Translations under genes and position numbers: made by a program
The notes under the pieces: model-generated
Database searches by the model: none
Seen by the model: the letters and a program-made list of their open reading frames with translations, nothing else
What the model was told of the DNA's origin: nothing
In this document: one piece after another, positions 6,121 to 12,959 of the stretch
Position numbering within the stretch: the stretch's first letter is position 1
Layout of the letters: the number at the start of each line of letters is the position of its first letter
From: Natrialbaceae archaeon
Lineage (GTDB): Archaea > Halobacteriota > Halobacteria > Halobacteriales > Natrialbaceae
Direction of reading: 5' to 3'
Assembly: GCA_003552885.1 (NCBI GenBank)
Contig: PUPA01000255.1
Span: 1-13,974 of the forward strand
Length of the DNA: 13,974 bases

Positions 6121-7347
6121 ATGACCCGCGTGGTCTCCGCCCTCTTCGCGTCGCTTCTGGTCCTCTCGCTGCCCGCGATGGCCATGGCCGGAACGATGCC
6201 AGCCGACGCCCCTCCCCCCGAGATGACCCTCGAGGAGTCGCCGACCGACGGACTGGTCGACGCCGACGGAACCACGAACCGGCTCACGCTCGATCCTGGC
6301 GTCCGCAGCGGCCACGTCGAACCCGGACCCGACCTCGCGACGGCCCTCGCCGGTGACGACGACGCGATACGGGCCGACGTGGTGCTCTTCTCGCTCGAGT
6401 CGGCGTTCGACGACCTCGACGATGAGGAGCGCGCCGCGGCGATCGAGGCGGCCCACGAGCGGATCGACGACCGGATCGACGCGCTCGAACGGCGCGAGCG
6501 CGCCGCGGTCCGCGAGCACGCCGACGGCGAGATCACCGACGAGCGGCTGCTCTCGACGCTCGTGGGGAACCACAACGACGCCGAGGGACTCGACGCCGTC
6601 CTCGCGGAGCTGGTGGCACACGCCGACCGGGTGCCCGGCTACGACGCCGCCGAGATCGAGGACGCCCGGGCACCCCTCGAGGTGTTCCGGACCGACCTCC
6701 GGGAGAGTCTCGACGGCGGCGTCCACGGCGAGCCGGACGTCGACCGACGGGCGATCACCCTCGAGAGCTCCCAGGACGGCGTCACCCTCGCGACGATCGA
6801 GGGCGACCGTTACGTCCGGGAGACGACCCGTTTTGACAACCGCGACCGGGGGCTGGCCGACGGCGTCGGGGGAATCGGGAACGCGATAGACCGGTTCGAA
6901 GAGGAGCTGTACCCGTGGACGGCCGAGAACCTGGTCGGCACGACCGTCTTCAGCGAGGCACGGGCCGCCCAGCTGTACAGCACCGAGATGTCGACCCCTC
7001 AGGGGGACATGACCGCCTACCTCGACGGCGGAACCGGCAACGTCTACCACGAGGTTCAGCGGCTGACGCTCTCCGAGCTGCCGTCGACGCCGGCCGACCG
7101 GAGCTGGACGAACGGCTCCCTCGAGCTCTCCGTCGAGCGGACGCCGGTCAACGGACCGATCCAGGTGACCGTCACCGACACCGAGGACAACGCGAGCGTC
7201 GACGCCTCGGTGCTCGTCGACGGCGACGAGCGCGGAACGACCGACGACGGGAGCCTCTGGCTCGTCCCACCCGACGGCGACGCCGAGATCACCGCCGAGG
7301 CCGACGGCGAGCGGGTCGAAGGCACCGTCGCGAGCTGGCGTAGCTGA
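6121..7347 (+). CDS. Secreted haloarchaeal protein with helical domain and C-terminal Ig-like domain (408 aa)
   Basis: This exported protein is of unknown function. The signal peptide is residues 1 to about 23 (core SALFASLLVLSLPAMAMAG). A helical, probably coiled-coil region follows (about 84-200) with ESAFDDLDDEERAAAIEAA and IDDRIDALERRERAAVREHA. The ERRERAAVR-..G-IT segment resembles haloarchaeal secreted proteins annotated DUF7096, which is from memory. A second, less charged region (about 205-325) precedes a beta domain (about 333-402) with the VTVTDTEDNASVDASVLVDG and WLVPPDGDAEITAEADG pattern of carboxypeptidase-regulatory or Ig-like folds. N-glycosylation sequons are at Asn331 (NGS) and Asn357 (NAS). 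There is no clear C-terminal membrane anchor. It is divergent from the membrane wHTH gene and 34 bp upstream of the pilin-like gene, so these may form one surface module. Confidence 0.8.
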   Translation: MTRVVSALFASLLVLSLPAMAMAGTMPADAPPPEMTLEESPTDGLVDADGTTNRLTLDPGVRSGHVEPGPDLATALAGDDDAIRADVVLFSLESAFDDLDDEERAAAIEAAHERIDDRIDALERRERAAVREHADGEITDERLLSTLVGNHNDAEGLDAVLAELVAHADRVPGYDAAEIEDARAPLEVFRTDLRESLDGGVHGEPDVDRRAITLESSQDGVTLATIEGDRYVRETTRFDNRDRGLADGVGGIGNAIDRFEEELYPWTAENLVGTTVFSEARAAQLYSTEMSTPQGDMTAYLDGGTGNVYHEVQRLTLSELPSTPADRSWTNGSLELSVERTPVNGPIQVTVTDTEDNASVDASVLVDGDERGTTDDGSLWLVPPDGDAEITAEADGERVEGTVASWRS

Positions 7348-7381
7348 GCCACCCGTGTGAGAGTCGCCGTTCCAGGGCGGT

Positions 7382-7966
7382 GTGCGACGGCGTGTGTTCA
7401 AGTACGAAGACGGACCCAGAGACGCCGTGTCGCGTGTCCCTCCCGGCTCGGCCGTATCGCGTGTGGGTCCAGTCCACGGCTCACGCCACGGCTGTCACGG
7501 ACTGCCCCACGAGCGCGGGATCGCGCCGCTCGTCGGGGTCCTCGCGCTCGTCGCGATCACGGTGGCGCTCTCGGCCGTCTTCCTGCTCGGTGCCGTCGAG
7601 CTCTCGCCAGGCTCGAGCGGGCCGACGGCGACGGTCGAGCTCGCCGTCGACGCCGAGGAGGACCGTCTGACCGTCCGCCACGTCGCCGGCGATCCGATCG
7701 ACGTCGAGGCCCTCGAGCTGGTCGTCGAGGTCGACGACGAGCCCCTGAAACACCAGCCGACGGTGCCCTTCTCGGGCACCGACGGGTTCGACGGCGCGCC
7801 GAGTGGTCCGTTCAACGCCGAGTCCGAGCCCCGGTGGACGGTCGGCGAGCGGGCGTCGCTGTGGCTCGCCGGGACCAACGAGCCGACGATCGAACCCGGC
7901 GACGAGGTGAGCGTTCGGCTCGTCGTCGACGACCGGACGGTGGCGACGGCGTCGGCGACGGCGTAG
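7382..7966 (+). CDS. Archaeal type IV pilin-like protein (up to 194 aa)
   Basis: The archaeal class III signal is clear: HERG then IAPLVGVLALVAITVALSAV (residues 43-66). Prepilin peptidase cleavage is expected between Gly46 and Ile47, followed by the hydrophobic assembly helix. The soluble part (about 80-194) is beta-rich, with DRLTVRHVAGDPIDVEALELVV and a WTVGERASLWLAGT..IEPGDEVSVRLVVDDRTVA tail typical of haloarchaeal pilins. The start is uncertain. GTG 7382 gives an unusually long 46-residue leader, whereas GTG 7463 gives a 19-residue leader. Third positions before about 7500 are less GC-rich, so the later start is plausible. It probably shares a transcript with the secreted protein upstream. 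It ends in a 12-bp repeat and converges with GINS with one base between stop codons. Confidence 0.85.
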   Translation: MRRRVFKYEDGPRDAVSRVPPGSAVSRVGPVHGSRHGCHGLPHERGIAPLVGVLALVAITVALSAVFLLGAVELSPGSSGPTATVELAVDAEEDRLTVRHVAGDPIDVEALELVVEVDDEPLKHQPTVPFSGTDGFDGAPSGPFNAESEPRWTVGERASLWLAGTNEPTIEPGDEVSVRLVVDDRTVATASATA

Positions 7967-7967
7967 C

Positions 7968-8897
7968 TCACTCGAGGGGCTCGGCCGCGTCGCGGTCGAT
8001 GAGCGGCGTCGCGTTCTGTTCGGGCAGCGTCACGACGTCGTCGCTCTCGAGGGTGTACTCTCGGTCGTCGACGCCCAGTATCGAGCCGACGTCCCGGACG
8101 ATCCGGACCGTCCGCCGGCCGACTCCCGAGCCGTCGCCGATCGGTTCGGCCCCCGGGGCGTCGCCCGATTCGGTTTCCGAGCTGTCGCTAGCCGGCTCGG
8201 CCCCCGGGGCGTCGCCGGTCGGTTCGGCCCCCAACGGCGCACCGGCTGACTCGGTCCGTCGTGACGCCCCCATCGCCTCGGCGGCGTCGATTCCGTCGTC
8301 GGCCGGTCGGCCGTCGTCCGGGCCGGTCGGTTCGCCTCGGCGACTCCCGTCGGTCGGCGGCGGTGACGCCCCCGTCTCCCCGCGAGCCGCCGATCCGACG
8401 GCCTCGGACGCCGGTCCGGGGGCCTCGGGCGGGTCGACGGTCGAGGTCCCCGAGCGTGCCGGATCGGCGGCAGACGGGTCCACTTCGGACTCGGCGGCGT
8501 CGGCCGGCGCGCGCCCGTCGAGGACCTCCAGCACGCGGGATTTGTTCGTCTCGATGCGGTCGACGAGGTCGACGAACAGCTCCCGCTCCTCGGCGGTCAG
8601 GCCGTCCTCGTCGGCGGGCATCCCCGCGGCGGCGAGGCTGGCGCCCTTGACGAGCTTTCCCATCCGTCGTTCGTAGATCGCCTCGACCACGTCTTTCGCG
8701 GACTCGATCTCGTCGGTGAGCCGGGCGACCTCCGGCGAGGAGAACGGGTCGGCGGCGCGTGCGGCGGCGCGTTCGCGTTCGTCCTCGAGCTCGCCGATGT
8801 ACTCGCCGACCTCGCGGTAGAAAGAGGGACGCAGATGCTGGAGGCTGTCGGTCTGGCGCTCCTTGCTCTGGACGGTGCGAAGCTCCTCTAGGTTCAT
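7968..8897 (-). CDS. ginS: GINS complex protein, GINS51 type (309 aa)
   Basis: GINS joins MCM and GAN (the Cdc45/RecJ-like protein) in the archaeal replicative helicase complex. The A domain is N-terminal (about 1-128: MNLEELRTVQSKERQTDSLQ, REVGEYIGELEDERERAA, AEERELFVDLVDRIETNKSRVLEVL). The small B domain is C-terminal (about 261-302: RTVRIVRDVGSILGVDDREYTLESDDVVTLP, in parts). This A-then-B order is that of GINS51. A low-complexity acidic Ala/Gly/Pro linker of about 130 residues separates them and holds repeats of GDAPGAEP. Its ATG (8897) overlaps the PriS stop as ATGA, and a clear AGGAG Shine-Dalgarno lies inside the end of priS, which fixes the start. The pairing with primase is typical of haloarchaea. 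Confidence 0.93.
   Translation of the reverse strand: MNLEELRTVQSKERQTDSLQHLRPSFYREVGEYIGELEDERERAAARAADPFSSPEVARLTDEIESAKDVVEAIYERRMGKLVKGASLAAAGMPADEDGLTAEERELFVDLVDRIETNKSRVLEVLDGRAPADAAESEVDPSAADPARSGTSTVDPPEAPGPASEAVGSAARGETGASPPPTDGSRRGEPTGPDDGRPADDGIDAAEAMGASRRTESAGAPLGAEPTGDAPGAEPASDSSETESGDAPGAEPIGDGSGVGRRTVRIVRDVGSILGVDDREYTLESDDVVTLPEQNATPLIDRDAAEPLE
8142..8239 (-). repeat. In-frame repeats in the GINS linker
   Basis: Three imperfect copies of a roughly 20-24 base unit occur at 8142-8165, 8192-8215 and 8219-8239. On the plus strand the core reads TTCGGCCCCCGGGGCGTCG. They encode (G)DAPGAEP-like units. Spacings of about 50 and 27 bases keep the reading frame. Confidence 0.65.
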
Positions 8898-10069
8898 TCT
8901 TTCTCCTTTTCTGCCCTGCCGCGTGCCATGAGGAAGGCCGCGACGTACTCCGGTAGTGACACCTCTCCGTCCGGCACCGTAAAGATGTCGCCCCCGAGCT
9001 CGACCTCCCCGCCGCGGCTCACGTTCACCGCAATCTCGTGGCCGCGGAACGTCTCCGGGACGGCGTCGACGAGCGGATCGAACGCCCCGACGTCCTCCCG
9101 GTCGATACGGACGGTCTCGAGGGCGCTGCCGCCGTGGAGGCTCCCGGGCAGCCGGATCAGCCGGTTCGTGTCGGTCGTCACGGGTTCGTCGATCGGCGCG
9201 TTGTCCCGTTCGACCGCGAGCCGGGCGAACCGTTCGGCGAGCTGTGAGACGGCGGTGTGGACCGTCACGTTGCCCGCCTCGAGCTCCTCGCGGTTGTTCC
9301 GTGCGGCCGCGAGCGTCGCCCGGGCTTTCCCCTCGCCGATGCCGTCGAACTCCCGGAGTCGGGCGATCGCCGCCTCCTCCTCGAGTTCGAGCAGCTCATC
9401 GAGAGCGGACAGGAGGTGGCCGTGGGTCCGTCGGCCCCACCCCCCGTCGACCTCGAGCAGCCGACGCTGGGTCGGCGTCTTCCGGCCGAGCCCGGCGACG
9501 GTTTCGGTCCGGATCAGCTCGTCGAACTCGAGGCCGATCCCCCGGACGTAGTCGACGATCTCCCGGCGCCCGTCGCCGTCGAGTCCCAGGATCGCGTCGT
9601 CTCTGACGTGGACGTGGTAACCACGGCCCCCGGAGAAGACGATCTCGAGCTCCCGGAAGCCGAAGTCGTCCTCCAGAAACGAGAGCAGACGGACCAACGC
9701 GTCCTTGCACTTCTCGAGCATCTCCGCGTAGCTGTCCTCCCCGAGGGTGACCCGTGGGAGGTGGTCGGCGTCGAGGTCGAAGACGAGGTCCGAACTGCGC
9801 CACCCCTTCTCGTCCATCGAGCCCGCGCCCGGCTCGTCGTACCGCCCGGCGGAGAAGTAGACGTGCTGGGGGCGTTCGCGGACGAGGACCTCACCGAGAT
9901 CGCCGAGTTCGAGCAGCGACCGGTGACGGACCATCGTCGTCCCCGGCCCCGCGGTCCAGGGAATGTACCCCCACTCGCGGTCGGCGGCGTCCGGGGGCAG
10001 CGTGAGCTCCGTTCGGCGGTAGTGATCCCGGAACCGTCCCCTGAGGTACGCCCGCGTCCGCTCTTCCAT
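8894..10069 (-). CDS. priS: DNA primase small (catalytic) subunit PriS (391 aa)
   Basis: This is the archaeo-eukaryotic primase catalytic subunit, which synthesises primers together with PriL (not in this window). Catalytic metal ligands are Asp98 and Asp100 in DLVFDLDADHL. SGGRGYHVHV (146-155) is the conserved nucleotide-binding motif, and the third conserved acid with the basic motif is seen in VTTDTNRLIRLPGSLHGGS (Asp300, then Arg303-His312). The length is normal for haloarchaea. ATG 10069 has a TATA box about 30 bp upstream. The gene ends in the charged tail AEKEKE, whose codons also supply the ribosome-binding site for ginS. Its TGA overlaps the ginS ATG by four bases, so the two replication proteins are coupled. 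Confidence 0.96.
   Translation of the reverse strand: MEERTRAYLRGRFRDHYRRTELTLPPDAADREWGYIPWTAGPGTTMVRHRSLLELGDLGEVLVRERPQHVYFSAGRYDEPGAGSMDEKGWRSSDLVFDLDADHLPRVTLGEDSYAEMLEKCKDALVRLLSFLEDDFGFRELEIVFSGGRGYHVHVRDDAILGLDGDGRREIVDYVRGIGLEFDELIRTETVAGLGRKTPTQRRLLEVDGGWGRRTHGHLLSALDELLELEEEAAIARLREFDGIGEGKARATLAAARNNREELEAGNVTVHTAVSQLAERFARLAVERDNAPIDEPVTTDTNRLIRLPGSLHGGSALETVRIDREDVGAFDPLVDAVPETFRGHEIAVNVSRGGEVELGGDIFTVPDGEVSLPEYVAAFLMARGRAEKEKE
8903..8907 (-). promoter_or_regulatory. Shine-Dalgarno site for ginS within priS
   Basis: On the minus strand this reads AGGAG within AAAAGGAGAA, five bases before the ginS ATG at 8897. It lies in the last codons of priS and is the clearest Shine-Dalgarno site I see in the window. 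Confidence 0.75.
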
Positions 10070-10098
10070 GCGCCCGCCGTACTCCGGGCGGCGGCGGC

Positions 10099-10106
10099 AT
10101 AATACT
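10099..10106 (-). promoter_or_regulatory. TATA-like box for the priS-ginS operon
   Basis: On the minus strand this reads AGTATTAT, 30-37 bp upstream of the priS ATG at 10069. Between the box and the start lies a GC-rich inverted repeat (CGCCCG 10071-10076 and CGGGCG 10085-10090). A short leader is therefore possible. Confidence 0.55.
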
Positions 10107-10194
10107 ACTGGATGGCCCTCGACGGGGGGCCTGGCACACCTCGGCCGCCGCGGGGAGGCCGGCGTGTCGTGGGCCGGTCGGGCACGCCGTGGAG

Positions 10195-11247
10195 TCAGAA
10201 CTCGGTGATGACCTCGATTCCCCGAGTCTCGTAGTCGGTCATCGCCGCCAGCCGGTCGTTGAGCTCGTCTATCGACACCCGCCGGGAGACGAGCGCGTCG
10301 GGGTGGATCCGGCCGCGTTCGACCATCCGGAAGATCTCGTCGTAGCGGGTCGGCTGCATGCCGTAGGAGCCGAGGAAGTCGATCTCCTTGCGGACCATCT
10401 CGTCGGTCGGCAGGGAGACGAAGCCGCCTTCGTCCTTGGTCGTGAGGCCGATCTGGACGTGCTGGCCGAAGTGATCCAGGCAGGCGACGGAGTTCCGGCA
10501 GGTCTCGGCGATGCCGAGGGCGTCGACCGAGACGTCCGCACCGCCGTCGGTTATCGCTGCGACCTCGGCAGGGACGTCCTCGACGGCACTCGCGTCGACC
10601 GTCTCCTCGGCGCCGAGCTCGCGTGCCAGCTCCAGTTTCTCCGCGTCCAGATCGATCGCGATGGGGTTCCCGCCGAGGGCGGAGGCGACGTCCACCGCCG
10701 AGAGGCCGACGCCGCCACAGCCGTGGACGGCGACCCAGTCGCCGGCGCCGAGCTCCGCGCGGTGGGCCAGCGCGTGAAAGGAGGTCATAAAGCGACAGCC
10801 CAGCCCGGCCATCTCGACGGTGGAGACCCCATCCGGCAGTCGGATGGCGTTTACGTCCGCCCAGGGGGCGTGGACCTCCTCGGCGAAGGCGCCGGGGACC
10901 GACTCGTGGAACCCGAGCGACGGGGCGTTCCGGCAGGCGTTGCTACGGCCGGCGAGACAGTGCGGGCAGGTGCCGTCGGCGAGGCTGAACGGGACCGTGA
11001 CCCGATCGCCCTCCCGGACCGACTCGACCTCCGATCCGACCTCGAGGACGGTGCCGGCCGGCTCGTGGCCCAGGATCTGGCCGATCAGGTCCATCCCCTC
11101 GTAGTCGCCCTGCCAGCCGTGCCAGTCGCTCCGACAGATGCCACAGGTCTCGACGTCGACGACGACCCCGTGGTCGGCCGGCGTCGGCCGTTCGACGTCG
11201 GTGATCTCGAGCGGTTCGCCGTACTCCCGCAGGACGGCTGCGCGCAT
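10195..11247 (-). CDS. Medium-chain zinc-dependent alcohol dehydrogenase (350 aa)
   Basis: This NAD(P)-dependent zinc oxidoreductase is of the ADH superfamily. The catalytic zinc ligands are Cys38 (CGICRSDWH), His61 with Glu62 (GHEPAG) and Cys151 (LGCRF). The structural-zinc lobe is Asp91, Cys94, Cys97 and Cys105, so the usual first Cys is an Asp, comparable to the Glu seen in the Sulfolobus solfataricus enzyme. The Rossmann motif is HGCGGVGLSAV (about 175-185). Asp199 at the end of the second strand (IAIDLD) favours NAD over NADP. The substrate cannot be told from sequence. It stands on its own TATA box about 25 bp upstream of ATG 11247 and lies downstream of the GNAT gene on the same strand. 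Confidence 0.93.
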   Translation of the reverse strand: MRAAVLREYGEPLEITDVERPTPADHGVVVDVETCGICRSDWHGWQGDYEGMDLIGQILGHEPAGTVLEVGSEVESVREGDRVTVPFSLADGTCPHCLAGRSNACRNAPSLGFHESVPGAFAEEVHAPWADVNAIRLPDGVSTVEMAGLGCRFMTSFHALAHRAELGAGDWVAVHGCGGVGLSAVDVASALGGNPIAIDLDAEKLELARELGAEETVDASAVEDVPAEVAAITDGGADVSVDALGIAETCRNSVACLDHFGQHVQIGLTTKDEGGFVSLPTDEMVRKEIDFLGSYGMQPTRYDEIFRMVERGRIHPDALVSRRVSIDELNDRLAAMTDYETRGIEVITEF

Positions 11248-11270
11248 ACGCCACGATCACAGCTCACACA

Positions 11271-11275
11271 GATAA
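11271..11275 (-). promoter_or_regulatory. TATA-like box for the alcohol dehydrogenase
   Basis: On the minus strand this reads CGACTTATCTG around the TTATC core, 24-28 bp upstream of ATG 11247. That spacing fits a leaderless transcript and shows the gene can be expressed separately from the upstream acetyltransferase. Confidence 0.5.
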
Positions 11276-11358
11276 GTCGTGAGGATTCGGTCGCCCTCCC
11301 GGAGACGCCGGCATCTCCGATCCCCTCGTCGTCGCCGAGGCGTCCCCTGGCGGTTCTC

Positions 11359-11420
11359 GCCGACAGTTCCTGACCTCCTACCGATACTTGCCGACAGTTC
11401 CCGCTCTCCTACCGTCGCAT
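11359..11420. repeat. Imperfect 31-bp tandem repeat at the end of the GNAT gene
   Basis: GCCGACAGTTCC begins both copies (11359 and 11390), and each continues to a (T)CCTACCG segment. The second copy contains the GNAT stop codon (11409-11411). The first lies in the 161-bp gap before the alcohol dehydrogenase gene. Confidence 0.7.
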
Positions 11421-11885
11421 CAGCCCGGAGATCCGATCGGCGAGCCCGCCCTCGGTCCGGAGTTTGAGGTAGTAGGCGTCGCCGCCGTCCTCGTAGTAGT
11501 TGTCGATTCGTCGGGTGATCTCGAAGCCGAGGTGCTCGTAGAACCGGAGGGCGTTCTCGTTGCTCGTCCTGGCGTGGCAGGTCACCGTCCGGTTCTCCTC
11601 GGCGACGCGGACGATCAGGCGCTTGCCGATGCCGTCCCCGCGCCGTTCCGGGGTGACCGCCAGAAAGAGGACGTAGCCGTCCCGGCGGACGGCGGCGAAA
11701 CCGATCAGCCACTCGTCTTCGAGATAACAGTGGACCGTCGAGCGGCGGTAGGCGTCGGTGAAGAAGTTCCGGCGCTGTTTGAGCACGCCCTCCTCCCGTT
11801 TGATCCGTTCTTTGAGCTTCCACGCCTGCTCGACGTAGTCGTCGCTCCCCGGGGCGACGACACGGCGGTCGACGTTGACGCTCAC
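11409..11885 (-). CDS. GNAT-family N-acetyltransferase, RimI-like (158 aa)
   Basis: This acetyl-CoA-dependent N-acetyltransferase has the full fold. The acetyl-CoA pyrophosphate loop is RRGDGIGKRL (81-90), preceded by the strand YVLFLAVTPE. SNENALRFYEHLGFE (108-122) follows, then RIDNYYEDGGDAYYLKL (126-142). The last two resemble RimI/Ard1-type protein N-terminal acetyltransferases. The protein or small-molecule substrate is unknown. The start is taken as GTG 11885, with GTG 11891 also possible. A TATA box lies 24-31 bp upstream and excludes the much longer open frame reaching 12122, whose upstream part has non-coding composition. The 3' end overlaps a 31-bp tandem repeat. Confidence 0.87.
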   Translation of the reverse strand: MSVNVDRRVVAPGSDDYVEQAWKLKERIKREEGVLKQRRNFFTDAYRRSTVHCYLEDEWLIGFAAVRRDGYVLFLAVTPERRGDGIGKRLIVRVAEENRTVTCHARTSNENALRFYEHLGFEITRRIDNYYEDGGDAYYLKLRTEGGLADRISGLMRR

Positions 11886-11908
11886 TACCACACGGTTGCA
11901 CCGAGTAG

Positions 11909-11916
11909 GATATAAT
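11909..11916 (-). promoter_or_regulatory. TATA box for the GNAT gene
   Basis: On the minus strand this reads AATTATATCC across the box, 24-31 bp upstream of GTG 11885. It supports a leaderless mRNA beginning at or near the GTG codons. Confidence 0.65.
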
Positions 11917-12037
11917 TCCACCGGAGGGGTACGGTGTCCGCCGCTGGTCGACGAATGGGCCCGGGGCACACCTCCACAGCCCCCGGCCGTCGGGCTCGGC
12001 GAGTCGACTGCCGCCGGTCGCGACGCCCGCCGCTGTT

Positions 12038-12088
12038 CTATATAGCCGACAAGAGGACTATGTATACACACTCCCGTCACATATAAAC
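12038..12088 (+). promoter_or_regulatory. Phased AT-rich promoter elements upstream of the metallophosphoesterase gene
   Basis: Three AT-rich elements lie in row: CTATATAG (12038-12045), CTATGTATAC (12058-12067) and CATATAAAC (12080-12088). The last is 37-45 bp before GTG 12125 and would give a short leader of about 15 bases. The others could be additional promoters or regulator sites. The rest of the gap (11917-12037) is GC-rich with nothing I recognise. Confidence 0.5.
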
Positions 12089-12124
12089 GGTTTACAACCG
12101 CCGACCGCCTACTGATGGACAACT

Positions 12125-12817
12125 GTGACGACCACGACCGCCACGCTCGAGCACGCGTTCGGGTGGCCCCACCGTCGAATCGACCTCGATGACTGGAACG
12201 ACGTCTACGTAGTCGGCGACGTCCACGGTTGTCTGGACGCCCTCGACGCGTTGCTCGACCGGCTCGAACTCGCCGAGGACGACCTCGTCGTGTTCGTCGG
12301 CGACCTGATCCGCAAGGGACCCCAGAGCCGGGCGGTCATAGAGCGGGTCCGCACCTCAGACCGGATGCTGTCGGTCCGGGGGAACAACGAACAGAAGCTC
12401 ATCGACGGGGACGTCTCGCTCCCGTCGTTCGGGCCGACCGCCTACCGGTACGTCGAGGAGCTGCCGATCGCGATCTCCTGGGACGGCGGCCTCGTCGTCC
12501 ACGGCGGCGTCGATCCGTGCCGGCCGCCGTCGGCCCACGGGCCAGAGGAGCTGTTGACCATGCGTTCGACCGTCGACGGGAGCGGCTACGACGGTCCGTT
12601 CTGGTTCGATCGGTACGAGGGGCCACCGCGGGTCTTTTTCGGCCACACCGTCCTCGAACGGCCGATCGACCGCGAGTGGGTCGTCGGCCTCGACACCGGC
12701 TGTGTCTACGGCGGCGCGCTCACCGCTTACGACGTGCACGCCGAACGCGTTCTCAGCGTCCGGACCGACGAACACGTCCCCCGCCCACCCGAGAAGATCG
12801 TCTCGCCGGAGCCGTAG
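12125..12817 (+). CDS. PPP-type metallophosphoesterase (ApaH/PrpA-like), 230 aa
   Basis: This calcineurin-like phosphoesterase has its metal-binding motifs in order: GDVHGC (31-36, Asp32 and His34), GDLIRKGP (59-66, Asp60), RGNNE (86-90 region), VHGGVDP (about 125-131) and FFGHT (about 171-175). The set matches bacterial serine/threonine phosphatases and diadenosine tetraphosphatases. The family GNHE motif is GNNE here, so the catalytic-acid His is replaced by Asn. The substrate (phosphoprotein or dinucleotide polyphosphate) cannot be decided. GTG 12125 is the only sensible start, since an ATG at 12115 is out of frame. It is divergent from the GNAT gene across 239 bp. Confidence 0.9.
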   Translation: MTTTTATLEHAFGWPHRRIDLDDWNDVYVVGDVHGCLDALDALLDRLELAEDDLVVFVGDLIRKGPQSRAVIERVRTSDRMLSVRGNNEQKLIDGDVSLPSFGPTAYRYVEELPIAISWDGGLVVHGGVDPCRPPSAHGPEELLTMRSTVDGSGYDGPFWFDRYEGPPRVFFGHTVLERPIDREWVVGLDTGCVYGGALTAYDVHAERVLSVRTDEHVPRPPEKIVSPEP

Positions 12818-12959
12818 CGTCCGCGCCGAAGGCCTCCCGGGATCCCACGGGGCTCGGCCGTCCGGCCCACTGGCCACCGCCGGCGCCGACCCGGCTCGGA
12901 CCTACCGAGACGTACGGAGCGCTCGATATCCCAACTAGCAGCGGTTTTGTACGCTCCCC

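Noticed and set aside
6073..7401. 442-codon minus-strand frame
   Set aside because: It covers the secreted-protein gene in antisense. The plus-strand frame has a signal peptide, domains and a promoter, and this one has none.
8142..8239. Short repeats considered as a CRISPR-like array
   Set aside because: The units are imperfect, unequally spaced in multiples near three, and encode a protein linker.
10189..11373. 394-codon plus-strand frame
   Set aside because: It is antisense to a fully recognisable zinc alcohol dehydrogenase.
11886..12122. N-terminal extension of the GNAT protein by up to 79 residues
   Set aside because: A TATA box lies within it at coupling distance from GTG 11885, and the extension shows no fold or coding-like composition.
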